40,881 nt of DNA from Candidatus Kaiserbacteria bacterium RIFCSPLOWO2_01_FULL_50_24 (GCA_001783335.1 MFLU01000004.1:1-40881), one strand, 5' to 3'; counted from the stretch's first letter, positions 1-7,993 are shown. Notes: generated by a model from the sequence alone, not told the origin. A program made the numbers and translations.

Positions 1-880
1 GGCTTCTGCAACTGCAGTACCTTGGTCTGCGTGGATTCTGATCGTGTCTGCGGTGCCACCGTTGGAGTGAAGGTAAATTGTATCTGGGGAGTTTCCAGTC
101 GTTGTGATAGTTGTCGTGGCGCTTGTTAGCGTTACGCCACCGACATCGGAGAGAAGTTCAATGGAGGCCGCGTCGGTGCCTTGGTCTGCGTGGATTCTGA
201 TGGTTTCTGCAGTACCACCGTCTGCTGTAAGCAGAATTGCACTAGCGGCGTTCAAACCCGACTTAATGTTGATACCTCCAACATCTGACAGAAGTTGGAT
301 GGACGCCGCACCTTCGGTAGCGGCCGTTCCTTGGTCGTTGAAGAGCGTGATAGTTGAAGAAGTTCCACCGTCAGCTGTAATGTTTACGGCATTTGCCAAG
401 TTGGCTGTGGAGCGAATACCTACGCCTCCAGCATCAGAGAGAACGGTGATGGATTCTGCGCCTTCAGTGACGGAAGTTCCTTGGTCATTAAAGATCAGAA
501 TTGTTCCGGTCGTACCGCCGTCTGAAGTAAGGGCAATGGCGTTAGCCAAGTTGGCAGTAGAGCGAAGCTCAACACCGCCCGCGTCGGACAGAATTTCAAC
601 TGATGCCGCGGCTTCGGTAACTGATGAACCCTGGTCGTTGTAGATTAAGATTGTTCCGGTCGTACCGCCGTCTGAAGTAATGTGGATGGCATTAGCCAAG
701 TTGGCCGCAGAACGAATACTGACACCACCGGCATCCGACAATAAGGTAATAGAACCTGCGGCTTCTGCAACTGCAGTACCTTGGTCTGCGTGGATTCTGA
801 TCGTGTCTGCGGTGCCACCGTTGGAGTGAAGGTAAATTGTATCTGGGGAGTTTCCGGTCGCTGTGATGGTTGTCGTGGAG
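1..880 (-). repeat. 150-bp tandem coding repeats, with a 96-bp exact duplication
   Basis: Successive units are recognisable at 150-bp spacing, for example the TTCCGGTCGTACCGCC block near 510 and again near 660. Units differ by scattered substitutions. Bases 1-96 are identical to 760-855 (offset 759 bp, a multiple of 3), so the block nearest the signal peptide recurs at the left edge of the window. Confidence 0.9.
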
Positions 881-1281
881 CTGTCCATCGTTATACCGCC
901 AACCGCGTCAATATCAATGCCACCAACTGTTGCATCTATGTTGATCGCATCTGTCACATCTTCCGAAGCCGAGAGCACTACAGAAGCGCCGGTGTTTATG
1001 ATGCTAATGTCCTCACCCGCCGTACCCACCGCATCAATGTCAATTCCGCCCGCGGTGGCATCAATGTTAATCGCGTCTGCCGCGCTCTCATCAGAGATAA
1101 GGATAAGCGACTTCGCCGTCGTCGCACCCGCCTCAATGGTGAGGTCTTGTGCCGCTGTCGTCCACGATGCCGCCGCGAATGTTGATACCGCAGAGGCAAT
1201 CTGCACAGTTGCAAACACAACAATCACCGACATCGCGATGATTACTGAAATAATTCCTGACTTTTTAATAAGTGAACTCAT
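1..1281 (-). CDS. Repetitive exported surface protein, C-terminus cut by the window edge
   Basis: An open frame runs from an ATG at 1281 to base 1 with no stop, so at least 427 codons are present and the C-terminus is missing. The N-terminus begins MSSLIKKSGIISVIIAMSV and continues as a hydrophobic stretch to about residue 33, which reads as a signal peptide or N-terminal anchor. From about residue 110 the protein is built of 50-residue repeats (150 bp) with a core such as SDAGGVxIRSxANLANAI followed by a DGGTxxTI turn and NDQG. The regular Gly/Asp turns and alternating hydrophobic residues suggest a beta-solenoid adhesin or S-layer-like protein (inference). Plus-strand open frames over this region are mirror images of the repeat. 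No Shine-Dalgarno sequence is visible before the ATG. Function is unknown. Confidence 0.85.
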   Translation of the reverse strand, partial: MSSLIKKSGIISVIIAMSVIVVFATVQIASAVSTFAAASWTTAAQDLTIEAGATTAKSLILISDESAADAINIDATAGGIDIDAVGTAGEDISIINTGASVVLSASEDVTDAINIDATVGGIDIDAVGGITMDSSTTTITATGNSPDTIYLHSNGGTADTIRIHADQGTAVAEAAGSITLLSDAGGVSIRSAANLANAIHITSDGGTTGTILIYNDQGSSVTEAAASVEILSDAGGVELRSTANLANAIALTSDGGTTGTILIFNDQGTSVTEGAESITVLSDAGGVGIRSTANLANAVNITADGGTSSTITLFNDQGTAATEGAASIQLLSDVGGINIKSGLNAASAILLTADGGTAETIRIHADQGTDAASIELLSDVGGVTLTSATTTITTTGNSPDTIYLHSNGGTADTIRIHADQGTAVAEA

Positions 1282-1615
1282 GGTTACTTTTATTTACTAA
1301 TATTCTTATAAATGTACTTTTTCTACTTCTGTTCCTACGCTCCCCGATTTGGTTGATTCAAACTCTGCACCAAATCATACTAAGAAAAACCCTTTCGACC
1401 TTATGTTCTACTTAATACTAATGTGCAGAATTCCTCAACAAAATAAAATGCGAGGTATATGCAGTCTTGCAATTATATATTCTCCTTGCGGTGCTCGGCA
1501 AACCGATATTGTGGGTAATCTGTGGACAACTCTAGAGGGCTGGAGGCTGGAAAAATCAACCCAAGCACTCTTGAAAGCTGGCCGCCTCCGCTAATGTGCG
1601 GGGGATTCAATAAAG

Positions 1616-1705
1616 GACGAAGGAGAGTCCTTCGTCTTAATATTCAACACGCCACACGGGTGGCGTGTTGAAAAACTGGAAATACCAAGGGTGGCCCTTG
1701 GTATT
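1616..1705. repeat. Cluster of three hairpins downstream of the 1710-2078 gene
   Basis: Three perfect hairpins follow one another: GACGAAGGA/TCCTTCGTC at 1616-1636, CAACACGCCAC/GTGGCGTGTTG at 1645-1670 and AATACCAAGGG/CCCTTGGTATT at 1681-1705. The first and third recur on the other side of the neighbouring gene at 2271-2293 and 2245-2269. They may act as terminators, but no strong T-run follows them. The rest of 1282-1615 holds no gene that I can support. Confidence 0.85.
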
Positions 1706-1709
1706 GGTG

Positions 1710-2078
1710 TTATTCCACTGCTGATTCTTTGTCCTTTATGGCCTTGTATATGGTGCTTGATTCCCGAAGCGGGCCATAGAAAACTATTTGACTCTTGCTG
1801 AAATGAAGGTTACCTGGAGCCCAAGATGCTTCCGAAAGCGGGACCAGGCGGGATTGCGGGGTGCTTGCATCCCCGGAGGTCTGAAATTGATATCCTTCGT
1901 GAAGTGTGAGACGCGGAAATGTGGTCACTGTACCCACATACAGATCGCCGTTTGCGAGGTAAATCACCGATAAATTGCCCTTGTAGCCCTGCAAGTAGAA
2001 TGTGGCTGCGAGGAAGATAATAGCGAGCACGACAACACCCATAACGACACCGAGTAGCGTCTTTTTATCCATAATCAT
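1710..2078 (-). CDS. Small single-pass membrane protein, unknown function
   Basis: 122 residues. The N-terminus MIMDKKTLLGVV is followed by one hydrophobic helix (about residues 9-29, rich in V, A, I, L). The rest, about 90 residues, is predicted outside the membrane and contains LANGDLYVGTVTTFPRLTLHEGY and a C-terminal segment ending IKDKESAVE. I do not recognise a named family, though proteins with this layout are common in Parcubacteria. The start could be 2078 or 2072, two ATGs apart by one codon. The gene sits between two surface-protein genes on the same strand and is bracketed on both sides by the same two hairpin families, which is unusual. Function is not inferred beyond membrane anchoring. 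Confidence 0.75.
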   Translation of the reverse strand: MIMDKKTLLGVVMGVVVLAIIFLAATFYLQGYKGNLSVIYLANGDLYVGTVTTFPRLTLHEGYQFQTSGDASTPQSRLVPLSEASWAPGNLHFSKSQIVFYGPLRESSTIYKAIKDKESAVE

Positions 2079-2132
2079 AGCGATTTAATCCCATAATCAC
2101 CGTATGGTATAGCATAGCGAAGGAGAATGCAA

Positions 2133-2293
2133 CCCGCACACTTACTTTCCTATAGGAAAGTAGGTGTGCGGGCAGGCCCCATACCGATTAACTCAACGCG
2201 TTGAGTTAATGGAGTGCCCGAGGGCTCCCATCGGCAACCGCTGGAATACCAAGGGCGGTCCTTGGTATTTAGACGAAGGACTCTCCTTCGTCT
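2133..2293. repeat. Cluster of four hairpins upstream of the 1710-2078 gene
   Basis: A 40-bp near-perfect palindrome lies at 2133-2172 (arms CCCGCACACTTACTTTCC and its complement with one G-T type mismatch). A 24-bp perfect palindrome is at 2187-2210 with arms ATTAACTCAACG. Then come AATACCAAGG/CCTTGGTATT at 2245-2269 and AGACGAAGGA/TCCTTCGTCT at 2271-2293. The last two match the hairpins at 1681-1705 and 1616-1636. Confidence 0.85.
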
Positions 2294-2320
2294 AAATTTC
2301 AAAAAAGGAAGGATTGAAAT

Positions 2321-2352
2321 GCAAAAACCACCCCTTTCGGGGTGGTTTTTGC
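2321..2352 (-). terminator. Rho-independent-type terminator of the large surface-protein gene
   Basis: Arms GCAAAAACCACCCC and GGGGTGGTTTTTGC are perfect 14-bp complements around a 4-nt loop, with T-runs on either strand. It lies about 90 bp downstream of the stop of the 2443-5871 gene and would work in both directions. Confidence 0.85.
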
Positions 2353-2442
2353 TTGTCAGGCCAATTTCCTGACTGGGGTTCTGCCTTTGGGGGACTGGAA
2401 GAGTCTGCCAAAAGGAGTGTACCGTGAATGACTAGAGAGGAA

Positions 2443-5400
2443 CTAGTTTAGTGAGATGAAGCGGTTTCCTGTTGGAATCTCAAGTCCGCCCACTAAGTAG
2501 TCGTTAGTCCAGTCGCTCGTAGTTACGGCGTGCGAGTTAGCCGAGCGGTCAGTCCAAATGAATGATTCGGTGTATTCACCCACTGCGGCGTGCATATCGT
2601 CGTAATCACTCGTTGTGACCGTTGTGCTCTCGTTGTCAATCTTCGTTGTAACGTAGTTGTAGGTGCTGGCCGCGATACCGCCGATGTTTGTCTCTAGCGT
2701 GTATGTTACCGAAGCACCCGCCTCTACCGTCTGTTCGCTTGTCGCATCGAAGATTATGTTACCCGACGTTGCCGCCACGGTGAACATCTGCGACTGGTTG
2801 GCTTGAGCGCCCGTCGTGGTCGCAAACACACCGCCTATCGCATTAGAGCCACGCTTCAACTCAACTGTCGTTGTTGCGTCAAGTGTGAGGACTGCGTTCT
2901 TGCTGATCTCAAACACAACCTTCTTCCAGCCGATTGCACCTGCCGCGTCGGCTTTAACCGTGAACTGTCCGAATGCGCTGGTGCCAGCCGCGAGCGTCGC
3001 GGTTGTCGGCGTAGACGAGATGGTCGGGATTGACTTGCGTACTACGAAGTCACCGAAGCCCGCAGTTGCAGAGGCGTTTAGGTCTGCGGCACTGTCTTCA
3101 GAAGTGTCTGCCGTGCCGGCTGAATCAACAGCGCGGTATCCTTCGTCAAAGTCAAGCAATACCGAGATTGTCTTGCCTGTTGATGCGCCGGAAGCAATCG
3201 TGGGAACGTTTACAAGAACTTCAACGTTTGCGTTACTTGCCGCAGGCACGTGGAAGGTAAGGTTGGAGAAGGTCGCCGTCGCGTGCGTCTCCGCTCCAGA
3301 AGAGAGGTCAAGCTCCGCTGACGCTGTCTGCGTCGCGCCTGCCGAGTCCTTGTATCGTAGCGTAACGCTTGATACTGAAGTTGCGGCGTCAGCCGGAATC
3401 TTAACTTTGAGTTCCTTCACGGTGAAGTATGAGTTCAGAGCCGCGAAGTTGAATACTCCCGCAACGACGTTGCTTGAACCCGCAACGACAAGGGCATTTG
3501 CCGGGTTTCCCGCGGCAACCGAGCCCGTGAGTGTGCCTGTTCCAATCGTGATGGTCTGGAGGTTGGAGGTGTCAGAGCCAAGGGTGATGGAGGTGCCCGT
3601 TGTGAGCCCTGTACCACCAGTCGTTGAGTCAATTACCGCATGCCACGGACCGATATTAGAGCCGGACTTGATGTTACCGATAATGTCTATCGTCTTTGCG
3701 CCCGATGTCGGGATGTCAAAGTTGACTGAATACGTGTTATCGGCGCTAAGCGTCGGCTTTGTCGTACCAATCTGATTTCCTGTGGCATTATCCACGAGCC
3801 GCATGTCGGTTATCGTCGCCGCCTCGTCTGTGGAGAGGTTAACCACAATGGTGTTGATGTTTACACCCTCCGTCGCACTACCAGAGAGCGTGAAGCTCCC
3901 GAGCTTGGCATTGTTGGTGCCGGCAATCATTGTCTGGTCGCCGTAACCGGATGCCTTGGAAGCCGTTAGCGTGGCAGTGGTGAGTGTAATCGCGTTTCCA
4001 TCTACGTTCGCTGTCGGAACATTGATGGTCGTGAGCGATACCTGGTTACTACCGTTTGAAGCGCCTGTTCTTAGGCCCACTGTCACCGTGTTGCTGGTGA
4101 GGTAAGAAGCTCCTGTGGTTGTCTTCGCGTCAGCGTAGATGTCAACAATTGCCACCTCGCCAGCCACAAGAATCATGCTTGAGCCGAAGGTGAATTCTAT
4201 GTCCGTCGCGTCGGTCAGGTCCTTTGTGGATCCTACCTGCACGCCGTTCAAGAATACTTTACCGTTGTCAAGACCGCGTCCGGTATTACCAGCAGAGGTC
4301 GCTCGAACCTCAAGATTCTCAACCTTGACGTTCTCGCCAGCGGCGCGCAACTCAAAGGTTGCGAACTTGACGTTTGATGTGTCGGGAGGAACCGCCGATG
4401 AAGCCGAGTTTGTCGCCTTCACGACAGAAACCGTTCCGGAATCAATCGTTGCCGATGTTGCCGAGCGAGCGCTAAAGGCACCCGTTGTTGAGGTGTCATT
4501 GCCCGTCGCAAGAATTGGCTGGTGCAAGTCGGTGTCTACCATACGCGCGTCGCCTGCGCGGCGAAGCGAGAATTGGAATGTCCTAGAGGAGCCGTTGACG
4601 ATGTCGCCGACTACCTTAATGACACGACCGCCTGTCTCAAGGCGCTTTGGAGCGCCGGTGAGGTCCCAGTACAGCGATGCTTCTCCGTCTGCAAGCTGTG
4701 CGAGCGTATCGCCAACCTGTACGCCGTCTATGTAGAGTTTGAAGTTTTTAAGGTCGGTTTTCAAGATAGAGCCGATGTTGCGCAACTGGAACGACTCCAT
4801 ATTGACTGCGCGTGTGCCGATGGTAGCTGTGTTCTGCCAGACCACATAATCATTTTGCGGAGCAATGGTTGTTCCAGAAGGAGTGGTCGTGATGGCGAAG
4901 GCAACCGTCGCGAGCGTTGCCGCCGAGACCGTCTGAATACCACCAGTGATTGGGAAGGACACCGTTGAGGCAAGAGCGCCATCTGCCGCGGCGGAATCAA
5001 GGCGTACGCCGATCTGTTGACCAGACGTTGAAGCCGCGATGTCCGAGCGCACAGAAACATGCACTTGGCCGCCCGCCGGAACCGTAAAGAGGCCGACAGG
5101 GTTGTTGAAGCTGAACTTACCGGTACTTACGCCTGCGGAATCGGTAAGTCGTGCCGCCCCTTCGTAGAGGTATACGTTGGTCATCGTTGAGTCGTTGGAT
5201 ACGCCGATGCGGCTGAATCCAAGATTTGTAACGTTGACCGGAACACCCGTCGGGTTTTGGAAGGTGAACTTTGCAAGCTCACCAATTGCCTGACCCTCAA
5301 CGAGCGCGACGTTGACCGGAGAATCCGACGCGACCATGACCTTGAGGCCATCGCCTGTTATCGGAGTAACTCCCGGTACAACCGGACCCGGAGTAACCGG

Positions 5401-5871
5401 AGTCGCTACTCCCATCGCGTTTGCTTTCGCGCGAGAAGAAGGACCCCAGTAGCCGGTGCCTGCAGAGAGACCCACCGGTGCAAGAATGTCTGAAGCGTAT
5501 TTATTTTGGAACTTTACGACTGCCGCTTTGGTGAGTCCACCGAAGTATGACGATTCGTTGCCAGAAGAACCAACGCCAGACGCCGCAACTTGCGTGTCCG
5601 CCATTCCGTTCAAGAATTTCTGGAGTTCCATGACCTCACCACCCGAATCACCCATTGAGTGATTGCGTGTGAACGTGAAGCCAGTGCCGCCAACCTGACC
5701 ACCTTGAGCGGCCTGAAGCGCGGCGATTTGTGCGACGAGCTGATTGATGAGGGCCTGCAATTCTGCGATCGTCTGCGCACGCGCCGGAGTGGCAAATGCG
5801 AACACGGAGAAAACGAGACCAACACCAATGAGTACTGCCGCAACATTTTTTGTTGCTAATATATTACTCAT
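2443..5871 (-). CDS. Large exported surface protein with peptidoglycan-binding head
   Basis: 1142 residues. A signal peptide occupies residues 1-32 and ends in a cleavage-like ATPARA/Q. A short heptad-like segment follows (IAELQALINQLVAQIAALQ), then a peptidoglycan-binding domain of the PG_binding_1 kind at about residues 66-155 (MGDSGGEVMELQKFLN, YFGGLTKAAVVKFQNKY, GYWGPSSRAKA). The remaining ~980 residues are Thr/Ser/Ala/Gly-rich beta-type repeats without cysteine-rich motifs. Parcubacterial genomes commonly carry such proteins, and the layout suggests a wall-attached S-layer or adhesin (inference). The ATG at 5871 is preceded by a long leader holding a perfect Shine-Dalgarno sequence placed far from the start. 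A strong terminator follows. The many plus-strand open frames here are shadows. Confidence 0.9.
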   Translation of the reverse strand: MSNILATKNVAAVLIGVGLVFSVFAFATPARAQTIAELQALINQLVAQIAALQAAQGGQVGGTGFTFTRNHSMGDSGGEVMELQKFLNGMADTQVAASGVGSSGNESSYFGGLTKAAVVKFQNKYASDILAPVGLSAGTGYWGPSSRAKANAMGVATPVTPGPVVPGVTPITGDGLKVMVASDSPVNVALVEGQAIGELAKFTFQNPTGVPVNVTNLGFSRIGVSNDSTMTNVYLYEGAARLTDSAGVSTGKFSFNNPVGLFTVPAGGQVHVSVRSDIAASTSGQQIGVRLDSAAADGALASTVSFPITGGIQTVSAATLATVAFAITTTPSGTTIAPQNDYVVWQNTATIGTRAVNMESFQLRNIGSILKTDLKNFKLYIDGVQVGDTLAQLADGEASLYWDLTGAPKRLETGGRVIKVVGDIVNGSSRTFQFSLRRAGDARMVDTDLHQPILATGNDTSTTGAFSARSATSATIDSGTVSVVKATNSASSAVPPDTSNVKFATFELRAAGENVKVENLEVRATSAGNTGRGLDNGKVFLNGVQVGSTKDLTDATDIEFTFGSSMILVAGEVAIVDIYADAKTTTGASYLTSNTVTVGLRTGASNGSNQVSLTTINVPTANVDGNAITLTTATLTASKASGYGDQTMIAGTNNAKLGSFTLSGSATEGVNINTIVVNLSTDEAATITDMRLVDNATGNQIGTTKPTLSADNTYSVNFDIPTSGAKTIDIIGNIKSGSNIGPWHAVIDSTTGGTGLTTGTSITLGSDTSNLQTITIGTGTLTGSVAAGNPANALVVAGSSNVVAGVFNFAALNSYFTVKELKVKIPADAATSVSSVTLRYKDSAGATQTASAELDLSSGAETHATATFSNLTFHVPAASNANVEVLVNVPTIASGASTGKTISVLLDFDEGYRAVDSAGTADTSEDSAADLNASATAGFGDFVVRKSIPTISSTPTTATLAAGTSAFGQFTVKADAAGAIGWKKVVFEISKNAVLTLDATTTVELKRGSNAIGGVFATTTGAQANQSQMFTVAATSGNIIFDATSEQTVEAGASVTYTLETNIGGIAASTYNYVTTKIDNESTTVTTSDYDDMHAAVGEYTESFIWTDRSANSHAVTTSDWTNDYLVGGLEIPTGNRFISLN

Positions 5872-6110
5872 ATTTTTTGTTTTGACCTTTGACCCTGGAG
5901 AGCTAGAAGCTAGATGCTGGATTGCTGGACGTTCTGCAAAATCGCTTCGCGATTTTGCCTCCAGCTTCCAGTTTCCAGTTTCTAGCTTTCCAGAGTAGCG
6001 TTCACCTCCTTTCGACGAAGATGTGAATGCTCAATGTTTTTGTGATCCCGGCGTGCCGGGACACAAAAAACAAATTAATAATTCTGCCTAGTGCGCGTCA
6101 AAAATGAAAT
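5872..6110 (-). promoter_or_regulatory. Long leader of the surface-protein gene: distant SD plus inserted stem
   Basis: On the minus strand a perfect Shine-Dalgarno sequence GAAAGGAGGTGA lies at 6013-6002, about 130 nt before the ATG at 5871. Between them sits a long imperfect stem: the CTAGAAACTGGAAACTGG-type arm at 5991-5961 faces the CCAGCATCTAGCTTCTAGC arm at 5927-5900, with a perfect 10-bp hairpin (GCAAAATCGC arms, 5936-5958) at the tip. Upstream, a GC hairpin at 6041-6064 (TCCCGGC/GCCGGGA) and a possible -35 TTGACG at 6101-6096 are visible. A perfect TATAAT on the same strand at 6450-6445 is an alternative, more distant promoter. Confidence 0.55.
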
Positions 6111-6111
6111 T

Positions 6112-6892
6112 AAAAATTAATAGTTACTCCATTTTCGTCCGCACACGTTAGCAATAATTTTTGCTATCCAGCTCCCGTTTTTAATTTTGAATAATGGAAA
6201 TTTCCATTGCTCAAACAAAGCCGGAAACCGGGGTAGCAGCAAGATGGTGAGTTGCCATTCGGATTTTTCTGAAATTACTTCGGAACATTGCGGGATTTCT
6301 GAATAGATACAGAGATACTTTGCGTAGCAAAAAAGCCACGCGTGATTATTTATTTTTCCACTATTGAATTTTCAACGAACAGGCAAGAAGTGCACATACA
6401 CTTCCGGACGCGCTTCCGAAGTATGCCGGAATCGCATCACGCACATTATATACCGTGCTTTGGTGTTGAGCTTATGTGCAAACCCTGTGTTTGTGGATAA
6501 CTATTTACTGGAAGCACAAACAGCCCTCCCTTGAGGATTACATTTCCGCTTCACAAAACGACAGTTCCCACATGAAGTAAGAGTACTCGTTCTAGCTATA
6601 ATAGTCAATGCTTATAAACTCTGGACACACGTCTGTTTTAGTGGTGTGTAATGCGCGGTACTTGTGCTTGCTCCGATCGCTGGTCTACCACATATCGGGA
6701 GATCGCACATATCGGGAGATCGTATCTCCCGATATCTCCTCAAATCCAGATGCAAAGGAGAGTCCTTTGCTAAAAATTGGATACTTGTTCACATCAAGGT
6801 CCTTCACATCAAGGTCCGGCCTTGATGTCGGAATAAATGGTATTAATGCCGCGGAGCAAGCTCCACATCAAAGAATGACAGATTTTCAGATC
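6112..6892. other. Gene-free stretch, A/T-rich and palindrome-rich
   Basis: No convincing gene is seen. A plus-strand open frame at 6608-7033 runs through palindromic arrays and into the antisense of the next gene, so it is not called. The stretch contains a 16-bp palindrome at 6193-6208 (AATGGAAA/TTTCCATT), a lone DnaA-box-like TGTGGATAA near 6491, a minus-strand TATAAT at 6450-6445 and the arrays listed separately at 6692-6828. Confidence 0.6.
6692..6828. repeat. Two small arrays of the form direct-direct-inverted
   Basis: ATATCGGGAGAT occurs at 6692-6703 and 6709-6720 and is followed by its inverted copy ATCTCCCGATAT at 6724-6735. CACATCAAGGTCC occurs at 6790-6802 and 6805-6817 and is followed by the inverted GGCCTTGATGT at 6818-6828. 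A hairpin GCAAAGGA/TCCTTTGC lies between them at 6752-6770. Confidence 0.85.
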
Positions 6893-7804
6893 TTATCGGA
6901 CAAGCTCGTAAGTGCTCCAGCGTTTTGCTCCGACCTTTTTGACTTGTCCTTGAGAGACCATGCGAGCCAATTCTCTTTGTATCATCTTTTCACTGCATCC
7001 GGGCATGTTGGAGTAAATGTCCTTTATGCCTAATTTACCACTAACACGCAGTATTTCTAACACCTCTTGAGAGCGGCTGTTAGAATATCTCGGCGTAGAC
7101 GGCACATCAGCATTTGTCCTTTGCGTGTCCGTATTCTCGCTTTTTATATTTTTTTCTACGTCCTTTACAGTCACGGAGTTCTGTCCTTTACCCAGCACCT
7201 TTAGTGTCCCATGTTCTTGGCGCAGAATGCGTGTAGATTTTTCCGACCCGCCTGGTGTCATACCCTGCGGTGTCGGAAAGGTGCTGGGTTTACGCTCTAC
7301 GTGCGGGCGCGCCCTTGCACTAGATACTTCAAATTCTGCTGCGCGCGGAGTGAGGTCGTCGCGCGTCAGTATAACCGTTTCCGATAGATTTGAGCGCTGT
7401 GAGGCCACAAGAAGCAAGCCAAGGTCGTCAAGCGCCTGTATCACCTCTCCGGCATTTTGCGTGGAAATGTACCCTGCAATAGTAGACATACGCACGAGCG
7501 ATATCAACTCGCGGATTAGTGCAAGCGCGGACTCTACCAAATCTGCTCCCGAGGAGCGAATCCCCGCTCTTAAGGACAAGATTGACGATAGGAGCCCCAT
7601 GCCGTTCTTGCGCAGTGAGGTACGTAACTGCTCCGATTGGTTAAAATGATTTGTCAAAAGAAAAAGCGCTGCAACGATTCTCTCCGCCCTTGCGTATGCA
7701 CGCTCTCCGGAAGTGTTCTTGGAAAAAGGGCTTGTTCTTATACTATGTGCATCAAGAAATACAGAGAGGGAGTTTGTCTTTTGTATGTCCTTTACATCAC
7801 TCAT
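6893..7804 (-). CDS. DNA-binding protein with C-terminal winged-helix-like domain
   Basis: 303 residues from the ATG at 7804 (MSDVKDIQKTNSL). The longer frame to 7870 uses TTG and overlaps the promoter -10, so it is rejected. Residues 1-150 look helical, including RAERIVAALFLLTNHF and ADLVESALALIRELISLVRM. The middle is low-complexity and polar. The last ~65 residues (SQEVLEILRVSGKLGIKDIY, then EKMIQRELARMVSQGQVKKV) read as a DeoR/winged-helix-like module ending RWSTYELVR. Proteins with this end are frequent in Parcubacteria, with no known function. The coding region contains a 98-bp inverted-repeat element at 7191-7288, and the word GTCCTTTA or its complement is strikingly repeated in and around the gene. 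Role as an autoregulated transcription factor is inference. Confidence 0.75.
   Translation of the reverse strand: MSDVKDIQKTNSLSVFLDAHSIRTSPFSKNTSGERAYARAERIVAALFLLTNHFNQSEQLRTSLRKNGMGLLSSILSLRAGIRSSGADLVESALALIRELISLVRMSTIAGYISTQNAGEVIQALDDLGLLLVASQRSNLSETVILTRDDLTPRAAEFEVSSARARPHVERKPSTFPTPQGMTPGGSEKSTRILRQEHGTLKVLGKGQNSVTVKDVEKNIKSENTDTQRTNADVPSTPRYSNSRSQEVLEILRVSGKLGIKDIYSNMPGCSEKMIQRELARMVSQGQVKKVGAKRWSTYELVR
7191..7288 (-). repeat. 98-bp CCCAGCACC inverted-repeat element inside a coding region
   Basis: The ends are perfect 12-bp inverted repeats, CCCAGCACCTTT at 7191-7202 and AAAGGTGCTGGG at 7277-7288. Inside, on the minus strand, TTTCCGAC and GTCGGAAA form an inner hairpin, and a smaller TTCT/AGAA pair sits beside it, so the element can fold as a three-way junction. 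It is read through in frame by the 6893-7804 gene. Related ends occur at 13919-14024 and 33168-33265. Confidence 0.8.
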
Positions 7805-7872
7805 AAAATTCTTTTGCGCAACGGTGTGTACTTTTAGTGTCCTTTTACAGTGTGTACGCTTCTCGTACAAGA

Positions 7873-7905
7873 ATTATATAAAGGACACAGCGGTACGCAA
7901 GTTGC
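7873..7905 (-). promoter_or_regulatory. Promoter of the winged-helix-like gene, with repeated operator-like words
   Basis: A perfect TATAAT lies on the minus strand at 7878-7873 with a weak TTGCGT 16 bp upstream. The ~60-nt leader that follows contains GTACACAC twice and the words TGTAAAAGGACAC and TAAAAGTACACAC, which could bind a regulator, perhaps the gene's own product (inference). Confidence 0.55.
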
Positions 7906-7954
7906 GCGTATGGCGCATACGTTGTGCATAGTAGCGAGAGAGTAATAAGAAGAA

Positions 7955-7993
7955 ACGAAGGACTCTCCTCCGTTACGGAGGAGAGTCCTTCGT
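7955..7993. repeat. Perfect 18-bp-arm hairpin between divergent genes
   Basis: Arms ACGAAGGACTCTCCTCCG and its complement flank a 3-nt loop. The GAAGGACTCTCC core matches the hairpins at 1616-1636 and 2271-2293 and, more weakly, 6752-6770. It lies between the divergent 7804 and 8086 genes, so a terminator role is unlikely. Confidence 0.85.

Noticed and set aside
104-1300. Several plus-strand open frames over the first surface-protein gene
   Set aside because: They are antisense to an uninterrupted minus-strand frame with a signal peptide and repeats. Their periodicity simply mirrors those repeats.
2816-3775. 319-codon plus-strand open frame inside the large surface protein
   Set aside because: It is antisense to a clear exported protein. 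Long antisense frames are expected in GC-rich, Thr/Ala/Ser-rich coding sequence.
6486-6500. A perfect DnaA-box-like TTATCCACA and thus a possible replication origin
   Set aside because: It is a single box with only scattered weaker ones elsewhere, and there is no dnaA, dnaN or rpmH nearby.
6692-6828. CRISPR array
   Set aside because: Only two direct copies per unit, each with an inverted third copy, irregular spacing and no cas genes.
6608-7033. 141-codon plus-strand open frame
   Set aside because: It runs through palindromic arrays and then antisense to the winged-helix-like gene, with no recognisable protein pattern.
7805-7870. Longer TTG start of the winged-helix-like gene
   Set aside because: The start would fall at the transcription start next to the TATAAT, and the added residues are read from operator-like repeats.
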